A model generated the notes under the pieces. That model had not been told where the DNA came from. It did not search any database and saw only the letters and a program-made list of their open reading frames with translations. A DNA stretch of 64,000 nt from Nitrosomonadales bacterium (GTDB lineage Bacteria; Pseudomonadota; Gammaproteobacteria; Burkholderiales; Gallionellaceae). Below are positions 56,712 through 64,000 of the stretch, piece after piece. A program made the position numbers and the translations under genes. Location of the stretch: contig JAHFQZ010000002.1 in NCBI GenBank assembly GCA_023259055.1, positions 496,001 through 560,000 of the forward strand. Reading direction: 5' to 3'. How positions within the stretch are numbered: position 1 is the first letter of the stretch; every line of letters starts with the position of its first letter.

Positions 56712-56854
56712 GATTCAGTGTGTCCCCATTCCTTGTTTTATCGGCTTCCCGGCTCAGTCCGCAAGATACCCTCCTGCAACTTGATGGTAAAGCCATTCAG
56801 GGCGTGCCCCTTTTCAAATCTAACAGTTATAGACTGTCCCGGCGAAAGTCGGAA

Positions 56855-57115
56855 TTACGATTTTCGCTGGCCCCTTGCGGAGTGCATGGATTTATCCAGT
56901 TGCAAGCGCGCTAGCTTTGCGGCCATTTCAATTTTTATTGTCAGCGCCTTTTGCACCAATGCGAAAAAATCGACCAGGTCCTGTTTGGGATAATCATCCT
57001 GCACGCCACAGTCCTGAAAGAATTCCGCAACCCAGACTGAACCCAGTTCATCTTTACCCGTTTCCTGCAAATATTCCGTCGCTGCCATCTCAACGTAATC
57101 AGTCAGTTTGCGCAT
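56855..57115 (-). CDS. small conserved-looking hypothetical protein
   Basis: 86 residues, acidic first half (YVEMAATEYLQETGKDELGS, FFQDCGVQDDYPKQDLVDFF), helical, no signal peptide. GGGAGG just before the ATG supports translation. Family not recognised. The same frame continues past its TAA for about 38 codons with protein-like text (LSPGQSITVRFEKGHALNGF) before a second stop at about 56739, so the stop may have truncated a longer gene. It sits between slipin and DUF924. Confidence 0.65.
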   Translation of the reverse strand: MRKLTDYVEMAATEYLQETGKDELGSVWVAEFFQDCGVQDDYPKQDLVDFFALVQKALTIKIEMAAKLARLQLDKSMHSARGQRKS

Positions 57116-57137
57116 CGATCCTCCCGACCAACGGCAT

Positions 57138-57899
57138 TCATGAAGCTTTCTTCGGTTTTTCCAGGAAAGGAGCTATAAGATCCATTGGCAAGGGAAAAAC
57201 GATAGTCGTATTCTTGTCAGCGCCGATAACCGTTAGCGTTTCCAGATAACGCAACTGGATTGCCTGCGGCTCCTGTGCAAGTATCTTGGCAGCCTGGAAC
57301 AACTTTTCTGAAGCCTGCAATTCTCCCTCGGCGTGAATCACTTTTGCGCGCCGTTCGCGTTCCGCCTCGGCCTGTCTGGCGATTGCACGTATCATGGATT
57401 CAGTCAGGTCGACCTGTTTGATCTCGACGTTGGCGACCTTGATTCCCCATGAGTCAGTCTGCGCATCCAGCGCTTCCTGAATGTCCTTGTTCAGTTTCTC
57501 CCGCTCAGCCAGCATGTCATCCAGTTGATGCTTGCCCAGCACCGACCGCAACATGGTTTGCGCCAATTGGCTGGTGGCATTGAGGTAATCCTCAACCTGG
57601 ATGATCGCCCTTTGGGGATCTATGACACGTAGATAAACCACGGCGCTGACTTTCACAGATACGTTGTCGCGCGAGATCACATCCTGGGTGGGCACCTCCA
57701 GTACCACAGTGCGAAGATCCACTCTGACCACCTGCTGGATACCGGGGATGATGATAACCAGGCCTGGACCCTTTACCTTCCAGAACCTCCCCAGGGTAAA
57801 GACAACGCCTCGCTCATATTCGCGAAAAATCCTGAAGCTTGAGACCGCCAGTGAGACGAGCAGTAACAAAAATAAGCTGAAACTTAGTCCCCATTCCAT
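57138..57899 (-). CDS. slipin/stomatin-like SPFH-domain membrane protein
   Basis: 253 residues from ATG 57899. A hydrophobic N segment ([16 protein letters not shown]) anchors it to the inner membrane; then the SPFH core ([42 protein letters not shown]) and a coiled-coil tail ([20 protein letters not shown]). Slipins scaffold lipid domains and usually pair with NfeD, as here. AAGGAG precedes the start; a longer frame from 57932 lacks support. Starts 35 bp after the NfeD stop. Confidence 0.92.
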   Translation of the reverse strand: MEWGLSFSLFLLLLVSLAVSSFRIFREYERGVVFTLGRFWKVKGPGLVIIIPGIQQVVRVDLRTVVLEVPTQDVISRDNVSVKVSAVVYLRVIDPQRAIIQVEDYLNATSQLAQTMLRSVLGKHQLDDMLAEREKLNKDIQEALDAQTDSWGIKVANVEIKQVDLTESMIRAIARQAEAERERRAKVIHAEGELQASEKLFQAAKILAQEPQAIQLRYLETLTVIGADKNTTIVFPLPMDLIAPFLEKPKKAS

Positions 57900-57934
57900 G
57901 TCATTCTCCTTATCAAAGTATTCAACGAGCAAAA

Positions 57935-59350
57935 CTATTTTTTCATTTGCGCTTCTTCCGGCTCCACGTCAAGGATCAAACCGTCCATACGAACGACTCT
58001 GACTCTTTGTCCCCGTCGCATCGGCTGCTTGCTTTTGATGCGCCAGGTTTCGCCGTGCACCCGCGCCCAGCCTTCCTTGCCGTCGAAGTCTTCCTGCACT
58101 TCGCCGATGTCTCCGATCAATTCCTCGCGGCCACTCACCACGGGACGGCTCCGCGCCTTCAGAGCCATGCCAACTGCGAAGAAGATAAACAGTGCGCTGG
58201 CGAAGGCCGCCGGTACGATGACCGACCACGGAACTCCATATCCCGGTATGTCGGTATGGATCAGCATCACGGAACCGATCACGAAAGCGGCGATACCGCC
58301 GATGCCGAGCACCCCGAAGCCGGGCGCGATGAACACCTCACCGGCCATAAAGATAATTCCAAGAATGATGAGCCCCAGTCCGGCGTAGCTGATCGGCAGC
58401 ACCTGAAACGCGAACAGCGCGAGAAGCAGCGAGATTGCCCCGGCAACTCCCGGTAATACGAATCCCGGGTTGGAGAATTCGAAAAATATGCCGAAGGTTC
58501 CGGCGAGCATCAGGAGGTATGCAATACTTGGATCAGCAATGACTGACAAGAGCCGGCTCCGCCAATCCGGTTCCATTGTCACGATGCGTGCTCCCGTAAT
58601 ATTCAACGTGCGCTCCACCCCCAGTACGTTCACTTTGCGCCCATCAAGTTGCCGAAGCAGATCCGGTACGTCCTTGGCGACCACATCGATGACCTTGAGC
58701 TTCAGGGCCTCGGCGGCGGTCAGGCTTACCGCTTCCCGCACCGCCTGTTCTGCCCATTCGACATTACGGCCTCGCATCTGCGCCAAACTGCGGATGTATG
58801 CAGCGGCATCATTGACTTGTTTGTGTTCCATCGCGCTGATAGGTGCGGTCATTCCGCCGGGAGTCGGGTTTACACCGCCATTTTTTTGATGACCGCTATC
58901 TTTATCTTCCTTTTGTGGTTGATCGCCCGACCCCGGCAAGCCGCCTATACCGATCATGATGGGAGTTGCCGCTCCCAGATTGGTGGCCGGAGCCATCGTG
59001 GCAATGTGGCTGGCATAGAGGATATAGGTTCCCGCACTCGCGGCTCTCGCGCCATCGGGTGCGACGAAAGCGGCAACAGGAACCGGCGAAGCAATGATCT
59101 GTTTGATGATCTGGCGCATGGACGTGTCCAGCCCACCCGGCGTGTCTATCTTCAGCACAACCAGCTGAGCCGGTACCTCGGCATCGGTGGCGGACTTCAG
59201 GCCGCGGACTACATAGTCCGCCGTCCCCGGGCTGATTGCCCCGTTAACATCAAGTACGATGACCTCAGGCGCAGGCGCAGCCACGCTGCATGTCCATGCA
59301 ATCAGGAGCAGGCCGGGAAACAGAACACGTATGATGGAATGACGAGTCAT
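57935..59350 (-). CDS. nfeD: NfeD-family membrane serine protease (ClpP-class domain plus OB domain)
   Basis: 471 residues, long NfeD type. Signal peptide, then a ClpP-like protease domain ([15 protein letters not shown], catalytic Ser in [11 protein letters not shown], catalytic region [14 protein letters not shown]), about 25 residues of Gly/Pro/Lys-rich insertion (near 145-170), four membrane helices (270-395) and a C-terminal OB domain ([13 protein letters not shown]). Family members cleave stomatin C termini, matching the slipin immediately downstream. The 22-bp gap from the preceding gene suggests one operon. Confidence 0.92.
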   Translation of the reverse strand: MTRHSIIRVLFPGLLLIAWTCSVAAPAPEVIVLDVNGAISPGTADYVVRGLKSATDAEVPAQLVVLKIDTPGGLDTSMRQIIKQIIASPVPVAAFVAPDGARAASAGTYILYASHIATMAPATNLGAATPIMIGIGGLPGSGDQPQKEDKDSGHQKNGGVNPTPGGMTAPISAMEHKQVNDAAAYIRSLAQMRGRNVEWAEQAVREAVSLTAAEALKLKVIDVVAKDVPDLLRQLDGRKVNVLGVERTLNITGARIVTMEPDWRSRLLSVIADPSIAYLLMLAGTFGIFFEFSNPGFVLPGVAGAISLLLALFAFQVLPISYAGLGLIILGIIFMAGEVFIAPGFGVLGIGGIAAFVIGSVMLIHTDIPGYGVPWSVIVPAAFASALFIFFAVGMALKARSRPVVSGREELIGDIGEVQEDFDGKEGWARVHGETWRIKSKQPMRRGQRVRVVRMDGLILDVEPEEAQMKK

Positions 59351-59372
59351 GGTTTTTTCGCGGCGGGGCGAA

Positions 59373-59984
59373 CTACATCGGCGGCTTCATGCCGTTCTTC
59401 CCGACACTGATGCGCTGCGCCGTCAGACTGCCGTCGGCAGCCTGCTGGGTGACGCAGAAAATCTGCGCATCAGCCTTTAGTAGTGATTTGTCGGCGGGGT
59501 AGAAGGCGACGATTGGCACGCCCTTCGGTACGATAATCTTCTGGTTGCCGCCCTTGTAGCTGAGCGTCAGTTTCTTGCCGTCGTTGGTGTTTACGATTGC
59601 GTCAACGTTGGCATTGGTCATGCTGGAACCGGGTTCAAGATCCCATTCGCGATGGCCTTCGCCGGTGCCCCGTTGCGCCTCTGCGAACAGGTGCACTTCG
59701 CGTGCCTGCAGCGGTCCTCCGGGGCCACGCGGGACCGCTGTTACGCCGACGAAGCTGCCCGGTTTGATGTCGCTCATCTTGACCAAGTACAGAACGCTGA
59801 TTCTGGTGTTCTCGGTGATGTTTACCTTCAAGTCCTTGCCTTCGCGCGTCTTCACTTGAAGCTCGTGGCCTTTGAAGCCTGTGATGGCGCCTCGTACCCT
59901 CATGGCGGGCTGTGATTGTGCCTGCGCATTCGCCAGGCCAAACAAGATTGAACCAACTAACAGCAGTGCATTAAGCTTGTTCAT
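59373..59984 (-). CDS. secreted beta-rich protein, DUF5666-like
   Basis: 203 residues from ATG 59984, with GAGGGG upstream. Signal peptide (LLLVGSILFGLANAQAQ), then RVRGAITGFKGHELQVKTRE and KVNITENTRISVL, which suggest OB-like beta repeats as in DUF5666 proteins; a second repeat starts NANVDAIVNTNDGKKLTL. Function unknown. Lies 22 bp before NfeD, in the same direction. A longer frame upstream (60185) is not credible. Confidence 0.75.
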   Translation of the reverse strand: MNKLNALLLVGSILFGLANAQAQSQPAMRVRGAITGFKGHELQVKTREGKDLKVNITENTRISVLYLVKMSDIKPGSFVGVTAVPRGPGGPLQAREVHLFAEAQRGTGEGHREWDLEPGSSMTNANVDAIVNTNDGKKLTLSYKGGNQKIIVPKGVPIVAFYPADKSLLKADAQIFCVTQQAADGSLTAQRISVGKNGMKPPM

Positions 59985-60220
59985 GATGCACCCCTCTTTT
60001 TTTTGATGAACGTAAAGCGTGCAGCAGCGAAGCAGGACTTTCATTACAAAATCCCAGGTTCGAAAGCGAGAAGAACCGAAAGCAGCAGCGCAGGCCACCG
60101 CTTCGGCTTGCGCCTGGCGAACGGCCTTATGCGCGTCTCCAGTTCGACCGTGGGGCAACATGATGTGTATCGCTGCGCCCAGCACAAATTATTCGGACGC
60201 CTGGATTCCCGGAAATGTTG

Positions 60221-60433
60221 CTACTTTTTTTCTTCGTCTTTGCAGCTATTGAGTCCTAAAAGCGCATTGGCTGGGCAGAAGCGCACAGTTGCGGTTACCA
60301 GCGCGATGGCCGCAATGACCAGCGCCACTATCCGCCATGTCATTTCGATGGGCGCCGCCAGCCCGACAACGAGCAACACTACGCCAAGAACGATACGACC
60401 GGTACGATCAATTCCGCCGACATTGCATTTCAT
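60221..60433 (-). CDS. DUF2892 small inner-membrane protein
   Basis: 70 residues. Two membrane helices (about 13-27 and 33-49) after a short MKCNVGGIDRTGRIVLGVVL start, and a CPANALLGLNSC end; this is the DUF2892 pattern, elsewhere fused to YgaP rhodanese domains. The function of the free form is unknown. A ribosome site (AGGAGG) precedes the ATG. Confidence 0.85.
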   Translation of the reverse strand: MKCNVGGIDRTGRIVLGVVLLVVGLAAPIEMTWRIVALVIAAIALVTATVRFCPANALLGLNSCKDEEKK

Positions 60434-60523
60434 GATGACCTCCTGTTAAAAATTGATAAGTAAAAAACATGGTACGCGATGTTCATGCTGCACTTTGTGA
60501 ATCAATATAACCAGATCAGGGTG

Positions 60524-61132
60524 CTACTGAGTTTCACTCCACAGTGACTTGAGGCGCGTGTCGCGGCCGCAATTCGTCCGGTAGAATTTATAACGGATGG
60601 GGTTTTTCTTGTAGTAATCCTGATGATAGTCCTCTGCGGGATAGAACGCGCCGGCGGCAACGACCTCGGTATAAATGTGCGGAAAGCGGCCGCTTTTTTC
60701 CAGCGCGAGTTTGCTGGAGAGCGCTAATTTTTGCTCGGTATCGTTTTGATAAAAGATCGCGCTGCGATATTGCGAACCGATGTCGCAGAATTGCCTGTCC
60801 TTCACGGTCGGGTCAATATTCCGCCAGAAGTGGTCGAGGAGCTTTTCATAACTGACGCGTTGCGGATCGTAAAGAACCCGTATCGCTTCAGCATGTCCGG
60901 TACTGCCTTGACTGACCTGATGATAAGTCGGGTTGTTCACTGATCCTCCTGTATAACCGGATTCCACCGCGATCACGCCGTCCAGCTTTTCAAAGTCTGC
61001 TTCCATGCACCAGAAACAGCCTCCCGCAAAGATTGCTGTGGAGCTTTGCGGAGAGGGCATATCGGCCGCCATGAGCAAGTTGGCAAACATTGCGGAGCAG
61101 CAAGCGAGTATCAGTTTGTTCAATGCGTTCAT
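60524..61132 (-). CDS. msrA: exported peptide-methionine (S)-S-oxide reductase MsrA
   Basis: 202 residues with signal peptide (ILACCSAMFANLLMAADM). Active site AGGCFWCMEADFEKLDGV with catalytic Cys39; GYTGGSVNNPTYHQVSQGST, GHAEAI and YPAEDYHQDY are typical. It reduces the S-epimer of methionine sulfoxide, here in the periplasm. The ATG overlaps the msrB stop by 4 bp. Cys at about 154-190 (TNCGRD) may be the resolving residue. Confidence 0.94.
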   Translation of the reverse strand: MNALNKLILACCSAMFANLLMAADMPSPQSSTAIFAGGCFWCMEADFEKLDGVIAVESGYTGGSVNNPTYHQVSQGSTGHAEAIRVLYDPQRVSYEKLLDHFWRNIDPTVKDRQFCDIGSQYRSAIFYQNDTEQKLALSSKLALEKSGRFPHIYTEVVAAGAFYPAEDYHQDYYKKNPIRYKFYRTNCGRDTRLKSLWSETQ

Positions 61133-61632
61133 GTGCGCAATCCTGGCAACGTCGCACCTTCAGGCACGAACTCCAGTGCCAGCCCATTGTTGCAATAGCG
61201 CAGGCCGGTGGGTGGCGGACCATCGTTGAACACATGCCCCTGATGTCCGCCGCAACGCGCACAGTGGTATTCGGTGCGCGGCAAAATCAGCTTGAAATCC
61301 TTTTTGGTATCTATTGCGTCCGGTAGCGCCTGCCAAAAGCTCGGCCAGCCGGTTCCACTGTCATACTTTTGTCTGGATGAAAACAAGGGCAGAAAACAGG
61401 CAGCGCACACGAATGTGCCGCTGCGCTTTTCAGCGTTAAGGGCGCTGCTTTGCGGCGGCTCCGTGCCCCCTTCGAACATCACCGCATAACGTTCTGCTGG
61501 CAACAGCGCGCGCCACGCTTCCTTGCTTTTGATCAATGGTTTCATGGCAGCGAACACCTCACTAGCAATAGCCGATATAGTGACAAGCAGCGACAGCACG
61601 GCCAGGTTTTTGAAAAAATCTCTACGGTTCAC
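61129..61632 (-). CDS. msrB: exported peptide-methionine (R)-S-oxide reductase MsrB, Tat-type signal
   Basis: 167 residues. The start MNRRDFFKNLAVLSLL has a twin-arginine motif before a hydrophobic stretch, so export is probably folded via Tat. Zinc cysteines C76, C79, C124, C127 and the catalytic Cys147 in LRYCNNGLALEF are intact; FDSGTGWPSFW-like DSGTGWPSFW is present. It reduces the R-epimer, complementing MsrA, and the two overlap by 4 bp. The pair lacks its own obvious membrane electron donor in the window. Confidence 0.94.
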   Translation of the reverse strand: MNRRDFFKNLAVLSLLVTISAIASEVFAAMKPLIKSKEAWRALLPAERYAVMFEGGTEPPQSSALNAEKRSGTFVCAACFLPLFSSRQKYDSGTGWPSFWQALPDAIDTKKDFKLILPRTEYHCARCGGHQGHVFNDGPPPTGLRYCNNGLALEFVPEGATLPGLRT

Positions 61633-61827
61633 GATAGCCTCCAGATTGAGGCCTCCTTGCTGTTAAACAGGAAACCTTCTTTGGATTCTTTACGATGCTG
61701 AGACAGTAACCTGCCTTGCTGAATAAATTTTCGTACAACACTCAATATGCGCAAATAGTGCTTCATTCCGCGCGGTCGGTATATAGGTGTTTTTCTGATT
61801 ATGGTGTACGGGACTGGGAAATCTTGC

Positions 61828-61846
61828 TGTCAGTGTTTGCCTGACA
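61828..61846 (+). promoter_or_regulatory. second perfect palindromic site TGTCAG-N7-CTGACA
   Basis: TGTCAG (61828-61833), spacer TGTTTGC, CTGACA (61841-61846). Same half-sites and spacing as 31426-31444, with one spacer base changed. It lies about 195 bp upstream of the msrB start. Confidence 0.5.
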
Positions 61847-61863
61847 AAATGAGGAAGAAGGTC

Positions 61864-61903
61864 AAATGGGGCCAGCCTATTTGGTATGAGGCTGACCCCA
61901 TTT
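61864..61903 (-). terminator. imperfect hairpin downstream of the NTF2-like gene
   Basis: AAATGGGGCCAGCCT (61864-61878) and AGGCTGACCCCATTT (61889-61903) pair with one mismatch over a 10-nt loop. Read on the minus strand it follows the NTF2-like stop by about 40 bp and may end that transcript; a dispersed repeat origin is equally possible. Confidence 0.5.
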
Positions 61904-61942
61904 TATTTCTTGCCTTGGCCTGCGCCAGGATACGGCCATACA

Positions 61943-62581
61943 TCAGGCCAGGGGGTGCATAGGCTTATCGAACCATAAGCGTTTGCGTTCGAGCCCATAG
62001 ATGCCGATCAACTTCCATTCGCCGGCTTCCTTGATCAGTATGTGATCTTGCTTGTTCCAGTTATCGATAGTAACGGGCCATTTTTCATCGCCTGATACAC
62101 CTACAAGCAGGCCGCTGGACTGTAAAACAACCATGTTCCTGTCTGCCGATATGCTGACAAGCTTCATATTGTTGAGAGTTGCCATGCTATCGACTCTGGC
62201 GAAAATTTTCCGCCAAGCCTGCTCTACAGATTTTTTATCAAGATCTCCGTCGCGATAGTTTCCGGAATATTGCGCCATCAGTGCATCCATGTTTTTTGTT
62301 TCAATGGCCTTTTGCGTTGTCTGGAAAAACATCGCCACTTCATTGAAGGTCTGTTCTCCCAACTGCTGTTTCGCGGCAGGGTCGATATTCATGGTATATC
62401 TAACCGAGCTTTGATAGGCATTGACCTGGCTGGATAGGGCAAACATGCCGTTATTTTCACCGCTGCTGAAGCTGTCGAAGCTTTTGTCAGTTTGGACGGC
62501 AGGCCTTGTCAAGCCAAGTGCCAAACCGGCAGCGGCTATAATCAGCAAGCCAGATGGATTAAATCTTAATTTCGATGTCAT
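61943..62581 (-). CDS. NTF2/SnoaL-like exported or membrane-anchored protein
   Basis: 212 residues. An N-terminal hydrophobic segment (GLLIIAAAGLALGL) is a signal or anchor; the C-terminal half has the nuclear-transport-factor-2-like plan, KAIETKNMDALMAQYS...WRKIFARVD and EKWPVTIDNWNKQDHILIKE. Such scaffolds hold small ligands or enzyme sites; no catalytic set is recognisable. Function unknown. Confidence 0.6.
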   Translation of the reverse strand: MTSKLRFNPSGLLIIAAAGLALGLTRPAVQTDKSFDSFSSGENNGMFALSSQVNAYQSSVRYTMNIDPAAKQQLGEQTFNEVAMFFQTTQKAIETKNMDALMAQYSGNYRDGDLDKKSVEQAWRKIFARVDSMATLNNMKLVSISADRNMVVLQSSGLLVGVSGDEKWPVTIDNWNKQDHILIKEAGEWKLIGIYGLERKRLWFDKPMHPLA

Positions 62582-62631
62582 GATTATTCTCCTTAATTGA
62601 ACTATCTGGTAAGCAGAATACAGAGATAAAC

Positions 62632-62784
62632 TTAAGAAACGCTTAAGCGCGGAACCAGCGACAGTATGACGGTCAATACCCCGACAAACGCTATTACTCG
62701 CAAGCTTGGGTGCATATAGAGGGTGAATTTGTCAGCCTCAATTGCAAGCGCGGTAATGATTATGCCGATTACTGTGTAAGTCAT
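62632..62784 (-). CDS. 50-residue putative small membrane protein
   Basis: ATG 62784 to TAA 62632, 50 residues. AGGAGGG lies 7 nt before the start, a strong ribosome site. Two hydrophobic stretches (VIGIIITALAIEA and VIAFVGVLTVILSLV) flank KFTLYMHPSLR, predicting a small two-span membrane protein. No family recognised. It sits 50 bp upstream of the NTF2-like gene on the same strand. Confidence 0.55.
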   Translation of the reverse strand: MTYTVIGIIITALAIEADKFTLYMHPSLRVIAFVGVLTVILSLVPRLSVS

Positions 62785-63014
62785 TTCATTGCCCTCCTGT
62801 GTTGTGATGCGGCGCTATCATGAAATTACGTCACGCAATGGTCAACGTATCCCGGACGGAAGGAGGCGTGAATTGATAATTGGAAAAAATGGAGCGATGA
62901 ACGGTCGCGTTTTGGTGATGAACGATCTTGGTTAAAAAGCCAGCTTCCATTAATTTCAGCGCAAAAAGGCCAGATTGAGCGCAATCGCCAAGCCAAATGC
63001 CAGCCCGGGCGCCC

Positions 63015-63033
63015 TATCAGTCAAACACCGATA
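63015..63033 (-). promoter_or_regulatory. variant of the 19-nt palindromic site
   Basis: On the plus strand TATCAG-TCAAACA-CCGATA, so the minus strand reads TATCGG-TGTTTGA-CTGATA. Spacer and half-site layout match the perfect sites. Confidence 0.4.
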
Positions 63034-63060
63034 GAGAAACTTTCCTTCCCCCTACACCAG

Positions 63061-63079
63061 AATCAGACAAACGCCGATA
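63061..63079 (-). promoter_or_regulatory. second variant of the 19-nt site
   Basis: On the plus strand AATCAG-ACAAACG-CCGATA, minus strand TATCGG-CGTTTGT-CTGATT. It is 46 bp from the previous site and about 90 bp before the start codon at 63171. Confidence 0.4.
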
Positions 63080-63170
63080 GCGTTTTATATGTATCAGCCG
63101 CAAAATTTCAACGTTTGCAGCACCTCTAGGTTTGCTCGAACCTGATACTTCATCGAAAGGAAACAATATT

Positions 63171-63653
63171 ATGAACACAAACAAAGTCGAAGAATGTTGC
63201 CCACGATTCAATCCTGATCCATGGAACGACAAGGTAATTACATGGGAAAACAAGCGGTTTGTGCGGGATCATGTGACCAGCTTATTTCACATTCCGCTGA
63301 ATTATGGCGCTGTCATGGAACGGACCGACAGGAAAATCCGTGCCGCCGGCGCAGGCGCCGACACTAGGATTGTACTTACGGATGAAAATTCTCTTTGGGG
63401 GGCGGATGTGTATATCGAAGCCACCAAAGACGTTCCGAACGCGAAAATGATTACAATATCCGGGATGTTCTTGACCCGGGTATTCGAAGGCCCCTATCGG
63501 AACATGCGAGTGTGGATTGATGACATGAAAGCTTATGTTGCGGCGAATGGCAGGCAAATCCGCAAGATGTATTTTTACTACACGACCTGTCCCAAGTGTG
63601 CGAAGAAATACGGGAAGAATTATGTTGTCATTCTGGCTGAAGTAGCTGCCTGA
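63171..63653 (+). CDS. conserved protein of a family often annotated as hydrolase
   Basis: 160 residues, no signal peptide. Begins MNTNKVEECCPRFNPDPWND; later VYIEATKDVPNAKMITISG, GPYRNMRVWIDDM and the ending TTCPKCAKKYGKNYVVILAE. Close relatives carry the hydrolase name without proof, and the CPKC pair suggests zinc or redox. AAAGGAAAC precedes ATG 63171; an upstream in-frame start at 63132 adds 13 residues without family support. Two 19-nt palindromic sites lie upstream. Confidence 0.7.
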   Translation: MNTNKVEECCPRFNPDPWNDKVITWENKRFVRDHVTSLFHIPLNYGAVMERTDRKIRAAGAGADTRIVLTDENSLWGADVYIEATKDVPNAKMITISGMFLTRVFEGPYRNMRVWIDDMKAYVAANGRQIRKMYFYYTTCPKCAKKYGKNYVVILAEVAA

Positions 63654-63756
63654 TGAGCAACGAAAACAATGAAAACTAGACAGCACCCAAATGATTTGCA
63701 TTTATAAGGTGTGGGTCCGAAAGCAAATATTACTGGTGATGCAGGCTTGGCGGAAC

Positions 63757-63770
63757 TTGATTTGCATCAA
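63757..63770 (+). promoter_or_regulatory. consensus FNR/ANR-type box upstream of a cytochrome c gene
   Basis: TTGAT (63757-63761), TTGC, ATCAA (63766-63770): a perfect match to TTGAT-N4-ATCAA. It lies about 115 bp before the cytochrome ATG, a distance compatible with regulation by an oxygen-responsive Fnr-type protein. Confidence 0.65.
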
Positions 63771-63885
63771 GTGACAGAGGGTTTCTTTATTACACAATAC
63801 AAACTGGCTGAAAATAGGCAACTTTATTAACTTAATGTTGTCGAATTTTCCTTATTATCAGGTTGTAACCTTGCGAGAAAATAAA

Positions 63886-64000
63886 ATGAAATGGGTTTTG
63901 ATTATTGCGGGAATTACCGCTAGCTGCCTCAGCACATCGGCGCTTGCCGATGGATTGGAAAACGCAAAAAAGGCCGGTTGTTTGAGCTGCCACGCCGTGG
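63886..64000 (+). CDS. periplasmic cytochrome c (partial, runs off right edge)
   Basis: 38 codons are visible. Signal peptide WVLIIAGITASCLSTSALA with likely cleavage after LA, then DGLENAKKAGCLSCHAV, the haem-binding CLSCH of a class I cytochrome c (c551/c552-like). The distal methionine lies outside the window. An FNR-type box is upstream. A role in a respiratory chain is likely but unproven. Confidence 0.85.
   Translation, partial: MKWVLIIAGITASCLSTSALADGLENAKKAGCLSCHAV

Larger units (their letters stand above)
61633..61942. other. intergenic region with palindrome site and hairpin
   Basis: No gene. Holds the TGTCAG-N7-CTGACA site at 61828-61846 and the hairpin at 61864-61903; the remainder is AT-rich leader for msrB. 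Confidence 0.5.
62785..63170. other. intergenic region with two diverged palindromic sites
   Basis: No gene seen. Contains two 19-nt sites of the family found at 31.4 and 61.8 kb, 46 bp apart, plus the leader of the gene at 63171. Confidence 0.5.

Noticed and set aside
60000..60220. tRNA-like GGTTCGAAAGC in the gap before the DUF2892 gene
   Set aside because: No acceptor stem, D-arm or anticodon arm can be folded around it.

Overview
The window looks like chromosomal DNA of a betaproteobacterium. The order carA-carB-greA-yhbY-rlmE-ftsH-folP-glmM, the clpS-clpA pair and the fmdB-DUF502-aspS run are typical of that class. A secreted protein with 14-15 haem motifs, a second c-type cytochrome with an FNR-type box, and abundant small palindromic repeats suggest a respiratory chemolithotroph, perhaps near the Gallionellaceae/Nitrosomonadales. 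That placement is inference, not proof. No tRNA, rRNA or CRISPR array was recognised.

Layout. 0-3.5 kb: minus-strand signalling pair, a membrane histidine kinase followed by a Ser/Thr kinase fused to receiver domains and cut by the window edge. 3.6-13.9 kb: plus-strand housekeeping block for pyrimidine/arginine precursor synthesis, transcript cleavage, rRNA methylation, membrane proteolysis, folate and cell wall precursors; yhbY is divergent from rlmE. 13.9-16.2 kb: an Abi-alpha (DUF4393) gene, a cluster of palindromic repeats, and gluQ carrying an in-frame repeat insertion. 16.2-21.3 kb: clpA/clpS, a cold-shock gene, a small secreted protein and a RhlE-type helicase. 21.5-27.8 kb: a plus-strand run fmdB, DUF502, aspS, secreted RNase, barstar, nudB, a cyclic-nucleotide-binding protein and nadA, with several 4-bp overlaps.

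28-43.6 kb: chemoreceptor, lipoprotein, a CHASE/PAS histidine kinase with NarL-type regulator, endonuclease/phosphatase-family protein plus cardiolipin synthase, hemerythrin-like and FmdE-like proteins, an SDR, a potABCD-type polyamine transporter whose binding-protein signal peptide is encoded by a dispersed repeat, a universal stress protein and a phytochelatin-synthase-like protease. 43.8-47.4 kb: pilU, an FAD oxidoreductase, folB and folK; with folP and nudB these give four folate steps in one window. 47.5-51.6 kb is accessory: Ig-like lipoprotein, multihaem cytochrome, a MITE with terminal repeats and a likely target duplication, a ParDE-type toxin-antitoxin pair with palindromic operator, and an IS30-type transposase remnant.

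51.8-64 kb: MDR oxidoreductase, M23 peptidase, spermidine-synthase-like protein and YkgJ-type cysteine cluster protein; a minus-strand envelope group (NfeD, slipin, small proteins, DUF924, alpha/beta hydrolase); exported MsrB/MsrA; an NTF2-like protein; a hydrolase-annotated family protein; and the start of a cytochrome c gene. A 19-nt palindrome family (TGTCAG-N7-CTGACA and variants) recurs in intergenic DNA at 31.2, 31.4, 61.8, 63.0 and 63.1 kb.
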